Below, piece after piece: positions 1 through 10,750 of a DNA stretch of 64,000 bases. Under the pieces are notes generated by a model, which had not been told where the DNA came from, did not search any database, and saw only the letters and a program-made list of their open reading frames with translations. Origin of the DNA: Azospirillum sp. RU38E (GTDB taxonomy: Bacteria > Pseudomonadota > Alphaproteobacteria > Azospirillales > Azospirillaceae); the NCBI RefSeq assembly GCF_900188385.1, contig NZ_FZOI01000004.1:334957-398956 (forward strand), written 5' to 3'. Numbering within the stretch: the stretch's first letter is position 1; every line of letters starts with the position of its first letter. The translations under genes were made by a program, and so were the position numbers.

Positions 1-763
1 GCTGCGCCTTGCGCAAATCCCACGCCACATTGGAACCGCGCAGCATCGGGCCGCTGAAACCCCAGGCCAGCGCATCGGCGGCGCTGACGACGCCGATATC
101 GACCGTGCGCTGCTTGAACACGCGGTTCTCGGTCAGCAGGGTCTCCAGGTCGTTATAGAACTTGGGGAACCGCTCCGTATATTCGAAGATATCGTCGGCC
201 AGACCGGCCGGCAGGTCCAGATTGACGCCACCGGGACGGAAATAATTAGCGTGCATACGGGCGCCGGAGACGCGCTCGTAGAATTCCATCAGCTTTTCGC
301 GCTCTTCAAAGCCCCAAAGTGCCGGCGTCAGGGCGCCAACGTCCAGAGCGAAGGTCGTCAGGTTCAGCAGATGGTTCAGCACACGCGTCAGCTCGGCATA
401 GAGCACGCGGATATACTGGCCCCGCTTGGGCGGGACGATGCCCAGCAGCTTTTCCACCGAGAGAACCCAGGTGTGCTCCATCGACATCGGGGACACATAG
501 TCCAGCCGGTCGAAATAAGGCGTGGCCTGGGTATAGGTCTTGTATTCGATCAGCTTTTCGGTGCCGCGATGCAGCAGCCCGATATGCGGATCGGCGCGTT
601 CGACGATTTCGCCGTCCATCTCCATCACCAGGCGCAGCACACCGTGCGCTGCCGGGTGCTGGGGCCCGAAATTCATCGTCAGCGGCTTGATCTGCACTTC
701 GCCGGGCTGGCCGGCGACAGCGATCCCGGCGCCCGTCTGGGTTGCGACGTTGGTCGTTGCCAT
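1..763 (-). CDS. nuoD: NADH-quinone oxidoreductase subunit D (5' part; C-terminus beyond window)
   Basis: Encodes the 49-kDa-type subunit of respiratory complex I, which with NuoB and NuoC forms the peripheral arm next to the quinone site at the inner membrane. About 254 codons are visible, starting MATTNVATQ. Residues about 28-70 carry the conserved run [14 protein letters not shown] and the [11 protein letters not shown] segment, both hallmarks of the family. It is last of four consecutive minus-strand nuo genes, 13 bases after nuoC, so it is co-transcribed. The reading frame is still open at base 1; the family is usually near 400 residues, so roughly the last third is missing from the window. 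Confidence 0.97.
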   Translation of the reverse strand, partial: MATTNVATQTGAGIAVAGQPGEVQIKPLTMNFGPQHPAAHGVLRLVMEMDGEIVERADPHIGLLHRGTEKLIEYKTYTQATPYFDRLDYVSPMSMEHTWVLSVEKLLGIVPPKRGQYIRVLYAELTRVLNHLLNLTTFALDVGALTPALWGFEEREKLMEFYERVSGARMHANYFRPGGVNLDLPAGLADDIFEYTERFPKFYNDLETLLTENRVFKQRTVDIGVVSAADALAWGFSGPMLRGSNVAWDLRKAQ

Positions 764-776
764 TGGGATGGCCCCC

Positions 777-1418
777 TTAACGCTTGGCCGCGGGCGTCGG
801 CGCGCCCAGCGGAATGACAGCCTTCTCATCACCCGGCAACTGCACGTCCGTCATGCCTTCCCAGGGAGAGAGGAAATCGAAGCTGCGGAAATCCTGCCGC
901 AGGGTCACCGGCTCATAGACGACGCGCTTCTGCTCTTCGTCATAGCGCAGCTCGACATAGCCGGTCAGCGGGAAGTCCTTGCGCAGCGGATGCCCCTCGA
1001 AACCGTAATCGGTGAGGATGCGGCGCAGATCCGGATTATCGGCAAAGAAGATGCCGTACAGATCCCAGGCTTCACGCTCAAACCAGCCGGCCACCGGGTA
1101 GAGCGACACGATGGAGGCCACGGGCGTGTCCTCATCCGTCGACACCTTCACCCGGATACGGTGGTTATGCTTGACGCTCAGCAGGTTGTAGACCACCTCG
1201 AACCGCTCCGGGCGGCTCGGGTAATCCACGCCGGCGATGTCGGCCAGCATCTCGCAGCGGGTCGTCGAGTCGTCGCGCAGGAACTGGATGCCGCGCAACG
1301 CACCTTCGCGCGTCAGCGTCACCATCAATTCACCATGCGCCACCTCGGCCTTCAACACAGCAGCGCCCAGGGCGCCACTGATGTAATCACCGAGTTCCTT
1401 CAGGGCCTCATCGCTCAT
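777..1418 (-). CDS. nuoC: NADH-quinone oxidoreductase subunit C
   Basis: 30-kDa-type complex I subunit (213 residues) of the peripheral arm. The core [21 protein letters not shown] and the signature [29 protein letters not shown] region (about residues 110-150) identify the family. The frame can open at a TTG two codons upstream, but the ATG at 1418 has AGGA nine bases before it and gives [10 protein letters not shown], so I chose it. The C-terminal tail beyond residue 195 is the usual poorly conserved extension. It lies between nuoB and nuoD with short gaps, as in other alphaproteobacterial nuo operons. Confidence 0.97.
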   Translation of the reverse strand: MSDEALKELGDYISGALGAAVLKAEVAHGELMVTLTREGALRGIQFLRDDSTTRCEMLADIAGVDYPSRPERFEVVYNLLSVKHNHRIRVKVSTDEDTPVASIVSLYPVAGWFEREAWDLYGIFFADNPDLRRILTDYGFEGHPLRKDFPLTGYVELRYDEEQKRVVYEPVTLRQDFRSFDFLSPWEGMTDVQLPGDEKAVIPLGAPTPAAKR

Positions 1419-1452
1419 AGCCAAGCGTCCTACAAACCGTCTTAAGCCAAAC

Positions 1453-2025
1453 TCAGGCGCGGATCAGGCGATTGCCGCCCTTGATCTTCTTCTGCAATTG
1501 CAGAATGCCGTAGACCAGCGCCTCGGCGGTCGGCGGGCAGCCGGGAACATAGATATCCACCGGCACGATGCGGTCGCAGCCGCGCACGACGGAATAGGAA
1601 TAATGGTAATAGCCGCCGCCATTGGCGCAGCTACCCATGGAGATCACCCAGCGCGGCTCCGCCATCTGGTCATAGACCTTGCGCAGAGCGGGGGCCATCT
1701 TGTTACAGAGCGTGCCGGCAACGATCATCACGTCCGACTGGCGCGGGCTGGGGCGCGGGATCACGCCAAACCGGTCCAGATCGTACCGCGACATGTAGGA
1801 ATGGATCATCTCCACCGCGCAGCAGGCCAGACCGAAGGTCATCGGCCACAGCGAACCGGTGCGCGCCCAGGTCAGCAGATCATCCATCTTGGCGACGATG
1901 AAGCCCTTATCCTCAATCTCCGTCGTGACGGCCTTCAGATAGGCGTCCTGCGCGGAGCCGGGCGGCAGCGGGCTGGTATTGGTCACGACGCTGTTGGCGT
2001 TGCCGGTGACGAGATTGTTGCTCAT
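1453..2025 (-). CDS. nuoB: NADH-quinone oxidoreductase subunit B
   Basis: PSST-type subunit (190 residues) that holds cluster N2, the last Fe-S centre before quinone. The vicinal cysteines of [10 protein letters not shown] (about residue 63) and the later cysteines in [20 protein letters not shown] and [16 protein letters not shown] provide the 4Fe-4S ligands. The frame runs upstream into nuoA, but the ATG at 2025 lies after the nuoA stop and has GGGAG nine bases ahead, so the longer form is rejected. Second gene of the nuo operon. Confidence 0.97.
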   Translation of the reverse strand: MSNNLVTGNANSVVTNTSPLPPGSAQDAYLKAVTTEIEDKGFIVAKMDDLLTWARTGSLWPMTFGLACCAVEMIHSYMSRYDLDRFGVIPRPSPRQSDVMIVAGTLCNKMAPALRKVYDQMAEPRWVISMGSCANGGGYYHYSYSVVRGCDRIVPVDIYVPGCPPTAEALVYGILQLQKKIKGGNRLIRA

Positions 2026-2059
2026 GGCGCTGTTGCTCCCAGGCGGCGCGGAAACGGGA

Positions 2060-2440
2060 TCACTCCCACTCCAGCGCGCCCTTCTTCCATTCATAGATGA
2101 AGCCGACGGTCAGGATGCCAAGGAAGATCATCATCGACCAGAAGCCGAACATCCCGATGCCACCCAGGGAGATAGCCCAGGGGAACAGGAACGCCACTTC
2201 CAGATCGAAAATGATGAACAGGATGGCGACCAGATAGAAGCGCACATCGAACTTGCTGCGCGCATCGTCGAAAGCTTCGAAACCGCATTCATAGGCCGAC
2301 AGCTTCTCACTATCCGGCTTCTTGGGCCCCACCAGAAGGGCGGCGCCAACCATCGCACCGGCGATCACGGTAGCGATAACCAAGAAGACCAGGATCGGCA
2401 GGTACTGCACCAACAGCGGGTTGGACAACGGATCGGACAT
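2060..2440 (-). CDS. nuoA: NADH-quinone oxidoreductase subunit A
   Basis: Small membrane subunit (126 residues) of complex I with three hydrophobic segments, about residues 12-35, 65-87 and 93-115. The signature [20 protein letters not shown] lies in the first loop, where it takes part in quinone-site closure. The ATG at 2440 ([10 protein letters not shown]) is preferred over a GTG two codons upstream. First gene of the nuo operon. A TATATT -10-like element lies about 130 bases upstream on the same strand. Confidence 0.96.
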   Translation of the reverse strand: MSDPLSNPLLVQYLPILVFLVIATVIAGAMVGAALLVGPKKPDSEKLSAYECGFEAFDDARSKFDVRFYLVAILFIIFDLEVAFLFPWAISLGGIGMFGFWSMMIFLGILTVGFIYEWKKGALEWE

Positions 2441-2800
2441 CGTCACACCGTTTCAGCCCGGGCTTATGCCACGGCGCTCTGCCGACCCGTCGATACGGGC
2501 CGGTGGGCATCTGGCAAAACCGCGGGCGGTTCATGGACTGGCAGGCTTGCGAGGGGTACCCCAAGCCCAACGGAATATAGGCCCCTGCCCTGCACAAAGG
2601 AAAGCGAATTACGCCATTTTTTGGCCTGAGAAACGTTCTCAACTCCATGGAAATGGTTGGCTTTCCGCCCTTTGATGCGCTGCGGCAAGGCAGCCTTGCA
2701 TGGACGGTGAGGCTGGCGCGAAATTACCCGCACCAACATCCCGGTATGCAGGTGCCCGCACCGGAGATCCGGAAACAGGCACAGCGCACAAGCCTATGAT
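2441..2800. other. Intergenic stretch upstream of nuoA
   Basis: No convincing gene. On the minus strand it holds the likely nuo promoter region: a TATATT at about 2573-2578 without a strong -35. An inverted repeat TGAGAA-ACG-TTCTCA at 2627-2641 sits about 50 bases upstream of that element and could be an operator. Several short frames cross the stretch, but none has family features or a good ribosome-binding site. Confidence 0.4.
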
Positions 2801-2855
2801 CAAAAAGCAAAAAAGCCGTACAGAACGCGCCTGGCGTTCGACGGCTTTTTGCAAA
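2801..2855 (-). terminator. Rho-independent terminator of tRNA-Asp cluster
   Basis: Two-part hairpin. The outer arms AAAAAGCCGT/ACGGCTTTTT (2810-2819 and 2841-2850) enclose a smaller AACGC/GCGTT stem. On the minus strand the hairpin is followed by a run of T, just downstream of the last tRNA-Asp. Confidence 0.85.
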
Positions 2856-2875
2856 ACATACATTGCTTAATGAAG

Positions 2876-2952
<77 letters not shown>

Positions 2953-3026
2953 GCAGGGTGGGAAGTTTTACCGCCCCTTCCATCGGGCATCGTCTTTAAG
3001 GCGCCATCACCCTTTGTCGTAAGGGG

Positions 3027-3103
<77 letters not shown>

Positions 3104-3142
3104 ACAGCAAAACCAGTCTGCTGGCTTAAACCTCGTGGAGAG

Positions 3143-3219
<77 letters not shown>

Positions 3220-3383
3220 TTAACTCTTCCCGGCGCCGTCGTTTCGTTTCCGATCACCCCGTCGCCGTGAGGTGGGCGGGTGTATAAGCGACCCACCCAC
3301 CCTTGTCAAACATGAAATCAGCTTTTTTTCGAAAAACCTTTTTCAGTACGACAGCGCCCACCGGAACACCGGAACACAGACAG

Positions 3384-3418
3384 CAAAAAGGCCGCCCGAC
3401 ATCTGCCGGCGGCCTTAT
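3384..3418 (-). terminator. Terminator after tRNA-Val(TAC)
   Basis: Stem AAGGCCGCC/GGCGGCCTT around an 8-10 base loop, followed on the minus strand by TTTTT. It separates tRNA-Val(TAC) from the tRNA-Asp group. Confidence 0.85.
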
Positions 3419-3451
3419 TCATCAGGTATTTCAATGTTTGATAAGGGGCAA

Positions 3452-3526
3452 TGGTGGGCGGTGAGGGAGTCGAACCCCCGACCTGCGGTGTGTAAAACCG
3501 AAGCTCTACCTCTGAGCTAACCGCCC
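3452..3526 (-). tRNA. tRNA-Val(TAC)
   Basis: 75 bases with encoded CCA, acceptor GGGCGGT, anticodon loop TTTACAC giving TAC, T loop TTCGACT. The first anticodon-stem pair (27-43) is a T-C mismatch, which is slightly unusual; the other pairs are sound. Confidence 0.93.
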
Positions 3527-3593
3527 GAACCGTTTGCGGGGGCGACATTAGCGGCGGCGCGCAAAGAATCAACCCCGTTCTTCATCTGACCCT

Positions 3594-3633
3594 TAAAAAA
3601 AAGAAAACGGGCGCGCCTTGTGGCCGCCCGTTT
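3594..3633 (-). terminator. Terminator after hupB
   Basis: Stem AAACGGGC/GCCCGTTT, with a T-rich run of more than eight bases on the minus strand, about 60 bases downstream of the hupB stop. Confidence 0.85.
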
Positions 3634-3692
3634 CATCAACATCTGATGGGTACACCCGGCCGGAGACCGGCCGGAGGCATCCATACGCCAGA

Positions 3693-3965
3693 TCAGTTCA
3701 GCGCGTCCTTCAGGCCCTTACCGGGCTTGAACTTCGGCTGCTTGCTGGCGGAGATGGCGATCTTCTCACCGGTGCGGGGATTACGGCCTTCGGAAGCCGC
3801 ACGCTCGGCAACGGCGAAGGTGCCGAAACCAACCAACCGCACTTCGTCGCCCTTCTGCAGCGCGCCGGTGATCCCATCGAAGACCGCATCAACGGCCTTA
3901 TTCGCGTCCGCCTTGGACAAACCAGCCGCTTCGGCGACCACGGCAACGAGATCGTTCTTGTTCAC
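3693..3965 (-). CDS. hupB: DNA-binding protein HU
   Basis: 90-residue histone-like nucleoid protein that binds and bends DNA as a dimer. It shows the full HU fold: MNKNDLVAVVAEAAGLSK helix, the VRLVGFGTFAV core, and the flexible arm with GRNPRTGEKI, whose RNP tip intercalates in the minor groove. The start codon is GTG, with GAGGGG upstream. It lies 143 bases after lon on the same strand, the usual lon-hup order, and has its own terminator. Confidence 0.97.
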   Translation of the reverse strand: MNKNDLVAVVAEAAGLSKADANKAVDAVFDGITGALQKGDEVRLVGFGTFAVAERAASEGRNPRTGEKIAISASKQPKFKPGKGLKDALN

Positions 3966-4108
3966 TTAAGGCCCCCCTCATCAAGAGAGTATCGGTTGCG
4001 CGTGCCCGAACGGCATGTCCAGGCACAAAGAGATTGGATACCGCTGCCGACGCCCACATTGGTCGGGGGGGCAGCGGGAACCCAATTCACACGATTTCCT
4101 GATCCACT

Positions 4109-6517
4109 TCAATGGCGAATCACGCCATCCCGGTCCTCTTCCCCAGCTTTTCCGGGCATCTGAGCCACTTCGTCGGGCTCAGACCACTCAATTTCAACCG
4201 GAGCGGAGGCCAACGCGTTGGCAATCACCTCATCAACCGTCGAAACCGGGATGATTGTCAGGCCCTTCTTCACATTGTCGGGGATCTCCGCCAGGTCCTT
4301 TTCATTCTCCTGGGGAATCAGAACCCGCTTGATGCCGCCCCGCAAGGCCGCCAGCAGCTTCTCCTTCAGCCCGCCAATCGGCAGCACCTTGCCGCGCAGG
4401 GTGATTTCACCGGTCATCGCAATATCCTTGCGCACCGGGATGCCGGTCAGCACGGAGACGATGGTGGTGATCATGGCCACACCGGCCGAGGGGCCGTCCT
4501 TCGGGGTGGCCCCCTCCGGCACATGGACATGGATGTCACGCCGTTCGAACAGGGTCGGCTTGATGCCGAATTTCAGCGAATTCGCCTTCACATAGGATTC
4601 GGCGGCCTGCACCGATTCCTTCATCACATCGCCCAACTTGCCGGTGGTCTGGATGCGGCCCTTGCCGCGCAGCATCACCGCCTCGATGGTCAGCAGCTCG
4701 CCGCCCACCTCGGTCCAGGCCAAACCGGTGGTCGCCCCCACCTGATCCTCCAGCTCCGCCTCACCAAAGCGGAAGCGGCGGACGCCGGCGAACTTCTCCA
4801 GATTTTTCGGCGTCACCTTCACCTTGGTGACACCCTGCATCAGGATTTCCTTGATCGCCTTACGGGCCAGGTTCGCCAGCTCGCGTTCCAGCGACCGCAC
4901 GCCGGCTTCGCGGGTGTAGTAGCGGATCAGGTCGCGGAGTGCCTCGTCGCTGATGGCAAACTCGCCTTCCTTCAGCCCATGGTCGGTCACCTGCTTGGCG
5001 ATCAGGTGGCGCTTGGCAATCTCCACCTTCTCATCTTCGGTGTAACCGGACAGGCGGATGATCTCCATACGGTCCAGCAGCGGCTGCGGCATCCGCAGCG
5101 AGTTGGCCGTGCAGACGAACATCACGTCGGAAAGGTCGTAATCCACCTCCAGATAATGGTCGCTGAAGGTGCTGTTCTGTTCCGGGTCCAGCACTTCCAG
5201 CAGAGCCGAAGACGGGTCGCCGCGCCAGTCGGCGCCCAGCTTGTCGATCTCGTCCAGCAGGAACAGCGGGTTGGAGGTCTTGGCCTTCTTCATGCCCTGA
5301 ATGATCTTGCCGGGCATGGAGCCAATATAGGTGCGGCGGTGACCGCGCACCTCGGCCTCATCGCGCACGCCGCCCAGCGACATGCGCACAAAGGTGCGGC
5401 CGGTGGCCTTGGCGATGGATTTGCCCAGCGAGGTCTTGCCCACACCCGGCGGACCGACGAGGCAGAGAATCGGCCCCTTCACCTTATCCATGCGCTGCTG
5501 CACGGCCAGATACTCAAGGATACGTTCCTTGACCTTCTCCAGACCGTGATGGTCGGCATTCAGGATGGCTTCGGCGCCCTTGATATCCTTCTTGACCTTG
5601 CTGCGCTTCTTCCAGGGAATCGACAGCATCCAGTCCAGATAGTTGCGCACGACGGTCGCCTCGGCGCTCATCGGGCTCATGGTGCGCAGCTTCTTGACCT
5701 CGGCCTGGGCCTTTTCGCGGGCTTCCTTGCTGAACTTGGTCTTGGCGATCTTTTCCTCGATCTCCGCCACCTCGTCCTTGCCGTCCTCGCCCTCGCCCAA
5801 CTCCTTCTGAATGGCCTTCATCTGCTCATTCAGATAGTACTCGCGCTGGGTCTTCTCCATCTGGCGCTTCACGCGGTTGCGGATGCGCTTTTCCACCTGC
5901 AGCACGCCGATCTCGCCTTCCATGAAGGCATAGACCTTCTCCAGCCGTTCCGCGACGGTGGGGGTCTCCAGCAATTGCTGCTTTTCGGGAATCTTCAGCT
6001 GAAGATGGCTGGCGATGGTATCGGCCAGCTTGCCCGGCTCCTCGATCTGGTTGATCGAGACCAGCACCTCGGGCGGAATCTTCTTGTTGAGCTTGATATA
6101 TTGCTCAAACTGCGAGACGGCGGCGCGGGACAGCGCTTCCAGCTCCTGCGGCTCGCTGGCCGCTTCCTCGATCAGTTCGGCATAGGCCTGGAAGAATTCC
6201 TCGCTCTCGCCGAACTTGGTGATGGTGGCGCGCTTGCCGCCCTCAACCAGCACCTTGACGGTGCCGTCGGGCAGTTTCAGCAGCTGCAACACCGTGCCGA
6301 CGGTGCCGACACTATAGATGTCGGCCGGCGTGGGATCATCCTGTGAGGCGTTCTTCTGGGTGACCAGCAGGATCTGCTTGTCATCCTTCATCACGTCTTC
6401 CAGGGCGCGGACGGATTTTTCCCGGCCCACGAACAGCGGGACGATCATATGGGGGAAGACGACGATGTCTCTCAGCGGAAGGACCGGGTAGAGAACACCA
6501 CGGGGGATGTCCAGCAT
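4109..6517 (-). CDS. lon: ATP-dependent protease Lon
   Basis: 802-residue cytoplasmic AAA+ serine protease that degrades misfolded and short-lived regulatory proteins. Order: N-terminal substrate domain (about 1-205, starting [19 protein letters not shown]), coiled coil, AAA+ module with Walker [10 protein letters not shown] and Walker [10 protein letters not shown], then the proteolytic domain with catalytic Ser677 in KDGPSAG and the downstream Lys of the Ser-Lys dyad. The frame extends 27 codons further upstream, but the ATG at 6517 has AGAAGG ahead and matches the family start. In Caulobacter-type alphaproteobacteria Lon degrades DnaA and CcrM, relevant to the nearby hdaA only by analogy. 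Confidence 0.98.
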   Translation of the reverse strand: MLDIPRGVLYPVLPLRDIVVFPHMIVPLFVGREKSVRALEDVMKDDKQILLVTQKNASQDDPTPADIYSVGTVGTVLQLLKLPDGTVKVLVEGGKRATITKFGESEEFFQAYAELIEEAASEPQELEALSRAAVSQFEQYIKLNKKIPPEVLVSINQIEEPGKLADTIASHLQLKIPEKQQLLETPTVAERLEKVYAFMEGEIGVLQVEKRIRNRVKRQMEKTQREYYLNEQMKAIQKELGEGEDGKDEVAEIEEKIAKTKFSKEAREKAQAEVKKLRTMSPMSAEATVVRNYLDWMLSIPWKKRSKVKKDIKGAEAILNADHHGLEKVKERILEYLAVQQRMDKVKGPILCLVGPPGVGKTSLGKSIAKATGRTFVRMSLGGVRDEAEVRGHRRTYIGSMPGKIIQGMKKAKTSNPLFLLDEIDKLGADWRGDPSSALLEVLDPEQNSTFSDHYLEVDYDLSDVMFVCTANSLRMPQPLLDRMEIIRLSGYTEDEKVEIAKRHLIAKQVTDHGLKEGEFAISDEALRDLIRYYTREAGVRSLERELANLARKAIKEILMQGVTKVKVTPKNLEKFAGVRRFRFGEAELEDQVGATTGLAWTEVGGELLTIEAVMLRGKGRIQTTGKLGDVMKESVQAAESYVKANSLKFGIKPTLFERRDIHVHVPEGATPKDGPSAGVAMITTIVSVLTGIPVRKDIAMTGEITLRGKVLPIGGLKEKLLAALRGGIKRVLIPQENEKDLAEIPDNVKKGLTIIPVSTVDEVIANALASAPVEIEWSEPDEVAQMPGKAGEEDRDGVIRH

Positions 6518-6626
6518 ATCTATCTGCCTTCTGATCTCAATGCACCGCCAGCCCCGCTGGGCCTGGACCCGACCGCCCGCCCCAGATGGGCACGGCAATG
6601 AACGGTGGGTGACGGTTCAGCTGTTA

Positions 6627-6663
6627 ACGTGGCACAGGGGTGTGCCCCCTTCAAGGGCTTGAA
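6627..6663 (-). promoter_or_regulatory. Possible heat-shock (sigma-32) promoter of lon
   Basis: On the minus strand CTTGAA (6655-6650) is followed 17 bases later by CCACGT, about 110 bases before the lon start. The -35 fits the RpoH type well and the -10 only partly. The -35 is half of a perfect TTCAAG-GG-CTTGAA inverted repeat. Confidence 0.3.
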
Positions 6664-6723
6664 CCGTGACCAACGCGCACTAAAGGTCAGGGTGGGCGGA
6701 TAAAGCCACCCGTTGCGGGGGCG

Positions 6724-6767
6724 GAAAAATACAAAAAGGGCTGTCCGATCATCCCGGACAGCCCTTT
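6724..6767 (-). terminator. Terminator after aa3 oxidase subunit IV gene
   Basis: 13-bp stem AAAGGGCTGTCCG/CGGACAGCCCTTT; on the minus strand it runs into TTTTTGTATTTTT. Confidence 0.88.
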
Positions 6768-6804
6768 GAACGTCGCTCAATCGATTAAAACCGATTCGAA
6801 ATGC

Positions 6805-7029
6805 CTATATCTTACCCAGCAGGGCGAGAATGGCCGTGGCAACCCAGCCCAGCAGCATGAAAAATACCGCATAGCCCCAGCCCACAGCGAAATGCAGCAT
6901 GAACATCAGCAGGATCAGCGTGACGCAGATGATGCTGATGGTAGTGAAGCGGGTGAAGGAATGCCACCCTTCCGCATGTTCGCGCACAAGCTTGTCATTG
7001 ACCACCGCCGGTCCGTGGCTGCCCGCCAT
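6805..7029 (-). CDS. aa3-type cytochrome c oxidase subunit IV
   Basis: 74-residue protein of the small bacterial subunit IV family (COX4_pro_2 type): a short hydrophilic N-terminus, MAGSHGPAVVNDKLVREHAEGWHSFTRFTT in outline, followed by two membrane spans at about 28-48 and 51-72. The single-gene setting away from ctaC-D-E is common in alphaproteobacteria. The frame extends upstream, but the ATG at 7029 is preceded by GGAGGAAG, a strong site, so the short form is right. It has its own terminator. Confidence 0.88.
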   Translation of the reverse strand: MAGSHGPAVVNDKLVREHAEGWHSFTRFTTISIICVTLILLMFMLHFAVGWGYAVFFMLLGWVATAILALLGKI

Positions 7030-7127
7030 GATTCTTCCTCCCTGACTGTCATATCGACCAGTTATGTCAATTATGTACAGGCGGAACGGTTCCATGCCAA
7101 GGGGGGAAGTGCCGACCGGGGACGGGA

Positions 7128-7586
7128 CTAGCGGATATCCTTCACCAGCCGCAGCGTCTCTTCCCCATAGCCCTGCCGGGCGTAGAAGGCGCGGCCGCGC
7201 GCATTGCTGGCGAACACATCCAGAGCCACATTGTCATAGCCCTGCCCACGCGCCCAGGATTCCACCGCCGCCATCAGGGCGGCGGCCACCCCCCTGCCCT
7301 CCGCCACCGGCGTGACGGCCAGCAGCGGCACATAGGCGCATTGCCGGTCGGTGAAGATATCCAGTTGCGGCTCGGCATGGATGAAGCCCAGCCGTTCATC
7401 CCCTTCGCAGGCGATGAAGGTGACGGCACCGGGCCGGGGGGCTTCCAGCGTTTCATGCATGAAGGCACGCTGGAAATGCATCACCTCCGCCGCCGTGCGC
7501 CAAGCCAGATCGGCCACCCCGGCCAGACGCGGGGCCTGGGCGTGGATGAAAGGCAGATCGTCGGCGGTGGCGGGGCGGATGATCAT
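7128..7586 (-). CDS. GNAT-family N-acetyltransferase
   Basis: 152 residues covering a single GNAT domain that transfers an acetyl group from acetyl-CoA to an unknown amine. The start MIIRPATADDLPFI and the acetyl-CoA loop VAEGRGVAAALM (about 93-105), then the NVALDVFASNARGRAFYARQGY terminal strand-helix, are typical. It ends 13 bases before the purN stop side of the same strand, so it may read through with purM-purN in reverse order (purM, purN, GNAT). The substrate cannot be deduced. Confidence 0.85.
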   Translation of the reverse strand: MIIRPATADDLPFIHAQAPRLAGVADLAWRTAAEVMHFQRAFMHETLEAPRPGAVTFIACEGDERLGFIHAEPQLDIFTDRQCAYVPLLAVTPVAEGRGVAAALMAAVESWARGQGYDNVALDVFASNARGRAFYARQGYGEETLRLVKDIR

Positions 7587-7599
7587 GGGATTTCAGCCG

Positions 7600-8253
7600 C
7601 TAAAGGGGCGACGCAACGGGGCAGATCACCGCTGCCGGCAACGTCGCCCCTTCGATATGAGCCACCAAGCCTTCCACCCGCACCCGTCCCTCCCCGATCA
7701 GCCGCACGGCCAGGGGATAGGCCTGATGTTCCTGCACCAGCACGCGGGCGGCCAGATCGTCGGGCGTGTCACCGGTCAACACTGGCACGGCGGCCTGCAC
7801 GATGATCGGGCCTTCATCCATCACCTCGCGCACATAATGCACGGTGCAGCCATGGAAGCGCACACCGGCGGCCAGCGCGCGGGCATGGGTGTCGATGCCG
7901 GGGAAAGACGGCAGCAGCGACGGGTGGATATTGATCAGGCGGTCATGCCAATGGGCCACGAATCCACCCGTCAGCAGGCGCATGAAACCGGCCAGACAGA
8001 CCAACCCGACGCCCGCCTGCTCCAAGGCGGCCGTCATGGCCGCCTCATGCGCCGGCTTGTCGGCGAAATCCTTGGGCTTCAGCACAAGGCTGGGGATGCC
8101 GGCGGCGGTGGCACGGGCCAGCCCGCCGGCATCGGCCTTGTTGGAGATGACCAAAGCCACCTCCGCCGGGAAATCCGGGTCGCGGCAGGCGTCGATCAGG
8201 GCCTGCAGGTTCGACCCCCGGCCGGAGATCAGGACGCCCAGGCGCAGCTTCAC
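7600..8253 (-). CDS. purN: Phosphoribosylglycinamide formyltransferase
   Basis: Third step of purine synthesis: transfers formyl from 10-formyltetrahydrofolate to GAR. 217 residues. N-terminal phosphate-binding loop [13 protein letters not shown], catalytic Asn-His-Asp environment in [21 protein letters not shown] and [19 protein letters not shown]. The GTG at 8253 overlaps the purM stop as GTGA and has GGAG eight bases upstream, which suggests translational coupling; a TTG two codons earlier is too close to that site. The C-terminal 15 residues are less conserved. Confidence 0.96.
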   Translation of the reverse strand: MKLRLGVLISGRGSNLQALIDACRDPDFPAEVALVISNKADAGGLARATAAGIPSLVLKPKDFADKPAHEAAMTAALEQAGVGLVCLAGFMRLLTGGFVAHWHDRLINIHPSLLPSFPGIDTHARALAAGVRFHGCTVHYVREVMDEGPIIVQAAVPVLTGDTPDDLAARVLVQEHQAYPLAVRLIGEGRVRVEGLVAHIEGATLPAAVICPVASPL

Positions 8254-9308
8254 GACCAACGCTCCAGCCCGCTGATGGCGACGCGGTGATCGGCAGCGTC
8301 GCGCGGCACCACGGTGCCGATGCGGGTGACCTTTTCACCCTTCTCGGTCAGCAGCGCCAGGGCCTCGTCCGCCTTGTCGGCGGGGACGATGACCACCATG
8401 CCGATACCGCAATTGAAGGTACGGGCCATTTCCGTGGCATCGACATTGCCGGTACGCTTCAGCCAGCTGAACACCGGCAGCAATTCCCAAGTGGCAGCAT
8501 CCAGATCGACGCCCAAGCCATCGGGCAGCACGCGCGGGATATTTTCCAGCAGGCCGCCGCCGGTGATATGGGCCATGGCATTCACCAGACCGGCGCGCAC
8601 TGCCGCCAGCAGCGGCTTCACATAGATGCGCGTCGGGGTCAGCAGGGCGGCACCCAGGCTGCGACCGGCATCCCAGGGGCAGGCGCTTTCATAGGTCAGG
8701 CCAGAGACACCCACCAGCTTGCGCACCAGCGAATAGCCGTTGGAATGCACGCCGCTGGAAGCCAGACCCAGCACCACGTCGCCGGCCTGCACCTTGTCGC
8801 CCACCAGCACCTGGGAGCGCTCAACGGCGCCGACGGAGAAGCCGGCCAGATCATAATCGCCCTCGGCATACATGCCGGGCATTTCAGCCGTCTCGCCCCC
8901 CACCAGGGCGCAGCCGGCCTGACGGCAACCCTCGGCGATACCGGCGACAATGGCGCGACCGGCGGTCACGTCCAGCTTGCCGGTGGCGTAATAATCCAGG
9001 AACAGCAGCGGCTCGGCCCCCTGCACCACCAGATCATTGACGCACATGGCCACCAGATCGATACCCACCGTGTCATGGTGATTGGCATCGATGGCCACCT
9101 TCAGCTTGGTGCCCACACCATCGGTGGTGGATACCAGCAGCGGATCGTGGAAGCCGGCGGCGCGCAGGTCGAACAGGGCACCGAAGCCACCCAGCCCGGC
9201 ATCGGAGCCGGTGCGGGCGGTGGATTTCGCCAGCGGCTTGATGGCCTCGACCAGCGCATTGCCTGCATCGATATCGACACCGGCATCCCGGTAGGAATAG
9301 CTGCTCAT
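8250..9308 (-). CDS. purM: Phosphoribosylformylglycinamidine cyclo-ligase
   Basis: Fifth step of purine synthesis (AIR synthetase), 352 residues. Conserved runs: [12 protein letters not shown] at the N-terminus, [12 protein letters not shown] (ATP site), the [11 protein letters not shown] loop and [16 protein letters not shown]. The frame stays open for more than 400 codons upstream, but that is the antisense of the divergent DUF2066 gene. The ATG at 9308 has GAAGG five bases before it; a second ATG at 9317 would add three residues. It overlaps purN by four bases. Confidence 0.96.
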   Translation of the reverse strand: MSSYSYRDAGVDIDAGNALVEAIKPLAKSTARTGSDAGLGGFGALFDLRAAGFHDPLLVSTTDGVGTKLKVAIDANHHDTVGIDLVAMCVNDLVVQGAEPLLFLDYYATGKLDVTAGRAIVAGIAEGCRQAGCALVGGETAEMPGMYAEGDYDLAGFSVGAVERSQVLVGDKVQAGDVVLGLASSGVHSNGYSLVRKLVGVSGLTYESACPWDAGRSLGAALLTPTRIYVKPLLAAVRAGLVNAMAHITGGGLLENIPRVLPDGLGVDLDAATWELLPVFSWLKRTGNVDATEMARTFNCGIGMVVIVPADKADEALALLTEKGEKVTRIGTVVPRDAADHRVAISGLERWS

Positions 9309-9425
9309 CGCCTTCATCCTCGCTGCTGGCGTAAAGGGGGCCGGGTGCGGTAGAACCAACCGCAACAAACCCGGCACCGGACTGTTTAGACGGCGCCGAA
9401 CATAGCAATATCGGAAGCCAAGGCA

Positions 9426-10592
9426 ATGCCGGTTCCCTGCACCCCCGCTTTGCGCAAAGTCCTGTCCGCCACCTTGACCGTTCTGGCGCTGGCCCTGCCC
9501 GCCTGGGCTGCCCCGTCGGACGATCTGTTCACGGTGCGCGATGTTTCCGTTGATGTCACGGCGGATTCGGCCACGGCGGCGCGCGATCGCGGCATCCGCG
9601 ACGGTCAGCGCAAGGCGTTTGAGGCTTTGTTCGACCGGCTGACCCCGGACAGCGCCCGCAGCGCCCTGTCCGGCCTGGATGGCGCCAGCATCGACCAGAT
9701 GGTGCAGAGCTTTGAGGTGCAGGAGGAGCGCACCTCCGCCGTGCGCTATCTCGGCCGGCTGGCCGTCACCTTCAATCCGGCCGCCGTGCGCAACTTCATG
9801 CGCAGCCGTGGTGTCTCTTATACAGAGGTGCGGTCCAAGCCGGTGCTGGTGCTGCCGGTGGACCAGACTGGCGGCGCGCCCGTGCTGTGGCAGGCGGAAA
9901 CCGGCTGGCGGCAAAGCTGGGCCAACCTGCCGCTGCAAGGCGGGCTGGTGCCGGTGACCGTTCCCTATGGGGAAGCGGCGGACGTGGCCGATGTCGGGGT
10001 GGAACAGGCCCTGTCCGGCGATGCCGCCGCCCTGCGCCGCATCGCCGACCGCTATCAGGCGGGCGACGTGGCCGTCGCCGTGCTGACGACAACCAGCGGC
10101 GGGGTGACCGCCACCGTCACCCTGCACCCGGCCAGCGGCAGCCCGGAAAGCTTCACTGTCAGCCAGCCGACGGTGACGGCCGGTGCCGACATGGCATCGC
10201 GCGGGAACCCGACCCTGCGGGAAGCCGTCACCAAGATTGTTGGCCGGCTGGAGGAACGCTGGACCGCGGCCAATGTGGTGGTCGGCGGAAATGAAGGCGG
10301 GCTGAGCCTGAAAGTGCCTTTCACCGCCCAGAATGAATGGGTGGAAACCCGCCGTCGCCTGTCGAAGGTTCCCACCATCACGCAAACCCGCGTCGTCTCC
10401 CTGGCCCGCGGCGGGGCAGAGCTGGAGCTGCGCTACATGGGCGGGCTGGAACAGTTGCGCAACGCCCTGGCCCAACAGGATCTGATCCTGAGCGAAGGCG
10501 GAGGTACTGGCGAACTGCGCTGGCGCGGGGCCGCAGCGGCGGCCAGCAGCACGCCTGCCCCGGCCCAAGCCGAGGCACCGGCGGTGCCGTAA
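9426..10592 (+). CDS. DUF2066 domain protein, predicted exported
   Basis: 388 residues with a signal peptide (about 1-28, cleavage after AWA). The DUF2066 region follows: [36 protein letters not shown], then alternating strands and a C-terminal [21 protein letters not shown] segment resembling the repeat at the end of the family. The molecular function is unknown. It is divergent from purM, and in relatives this gene commonly sits between purMN and the hdaA operon (recollection, not checked). It has its own terminator, so it is probably transcribed apart from the next operon. The last 20 residues are Ala/Pro-rich. Confidence 0.85.
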   Translation: MPVPCTPALRKVLSATLTVLALALPAWAAPSDDLFTVRDVSVDVTADSATAARDRGIRDGQRKAFEALFDRLTPDSARSALSGLDGASIDQMVQSFEVQEERTSAVRYLGRLAVTFNPAAVRNFMRSRGVSYTEVRSKPVLVLPVDQTGGAPVLWQAETGWRQSWANLPLQGGLVPVTVPYGEAADVADVGVEQALSGDAAALRRIADRYQAGDVAVAVLTTTSGGVTATVTLHPASGSPESFTVSQPTVTAGADMASRGNPTLREAVTKIVGRLEERWTAANVVVGGNEGGLSLKVPFTAQNEWVETRRRLSKVPTITQTRVVSLARGGAELELRYMGGLEQLRNALAQQDLILSEGGGTGELRWRGAAAAASSTPAPAQAEAPAVP

Positions 10593-10621
10593 GGTACGGT
10601 TGCTGAAAAACGGTTCGGTCA

Positions 10622-10661
10622 AAAACGGCATCGGCGCACAGGCACCGATGCCGTTTTTTTA
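10622..10661 (+). terminator. Terminator of DUF2066 gene
   Basis: Stem ACGGCATCGG/CCGATGCCGT (10625-10634 and 10645-10654) followed by a run of seven T. Confidence 0.93.
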
Positions 10662-10750
10662 TGGCCTCCCGATCCCCGGAAGCCAAATTGCCAATGATCA
10701 GAAGCGCTTGGCGATCCATGCACGGATTTGGACACATTATTCCTGAAACA

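Noticed and set aside
4112..6346. 744-codon open frame opposite lon
   Set aside because: His/Leu/Gln-rich shadow of a GC-rich gene; no domain, no start signal, and lon on the other strand is beyond doubt.
9318..10631. Upstream extension of purM to 793 codons
   Set aside because: The extra part is the antisense of the DUF2066 gene; purM has its family start at 9308.
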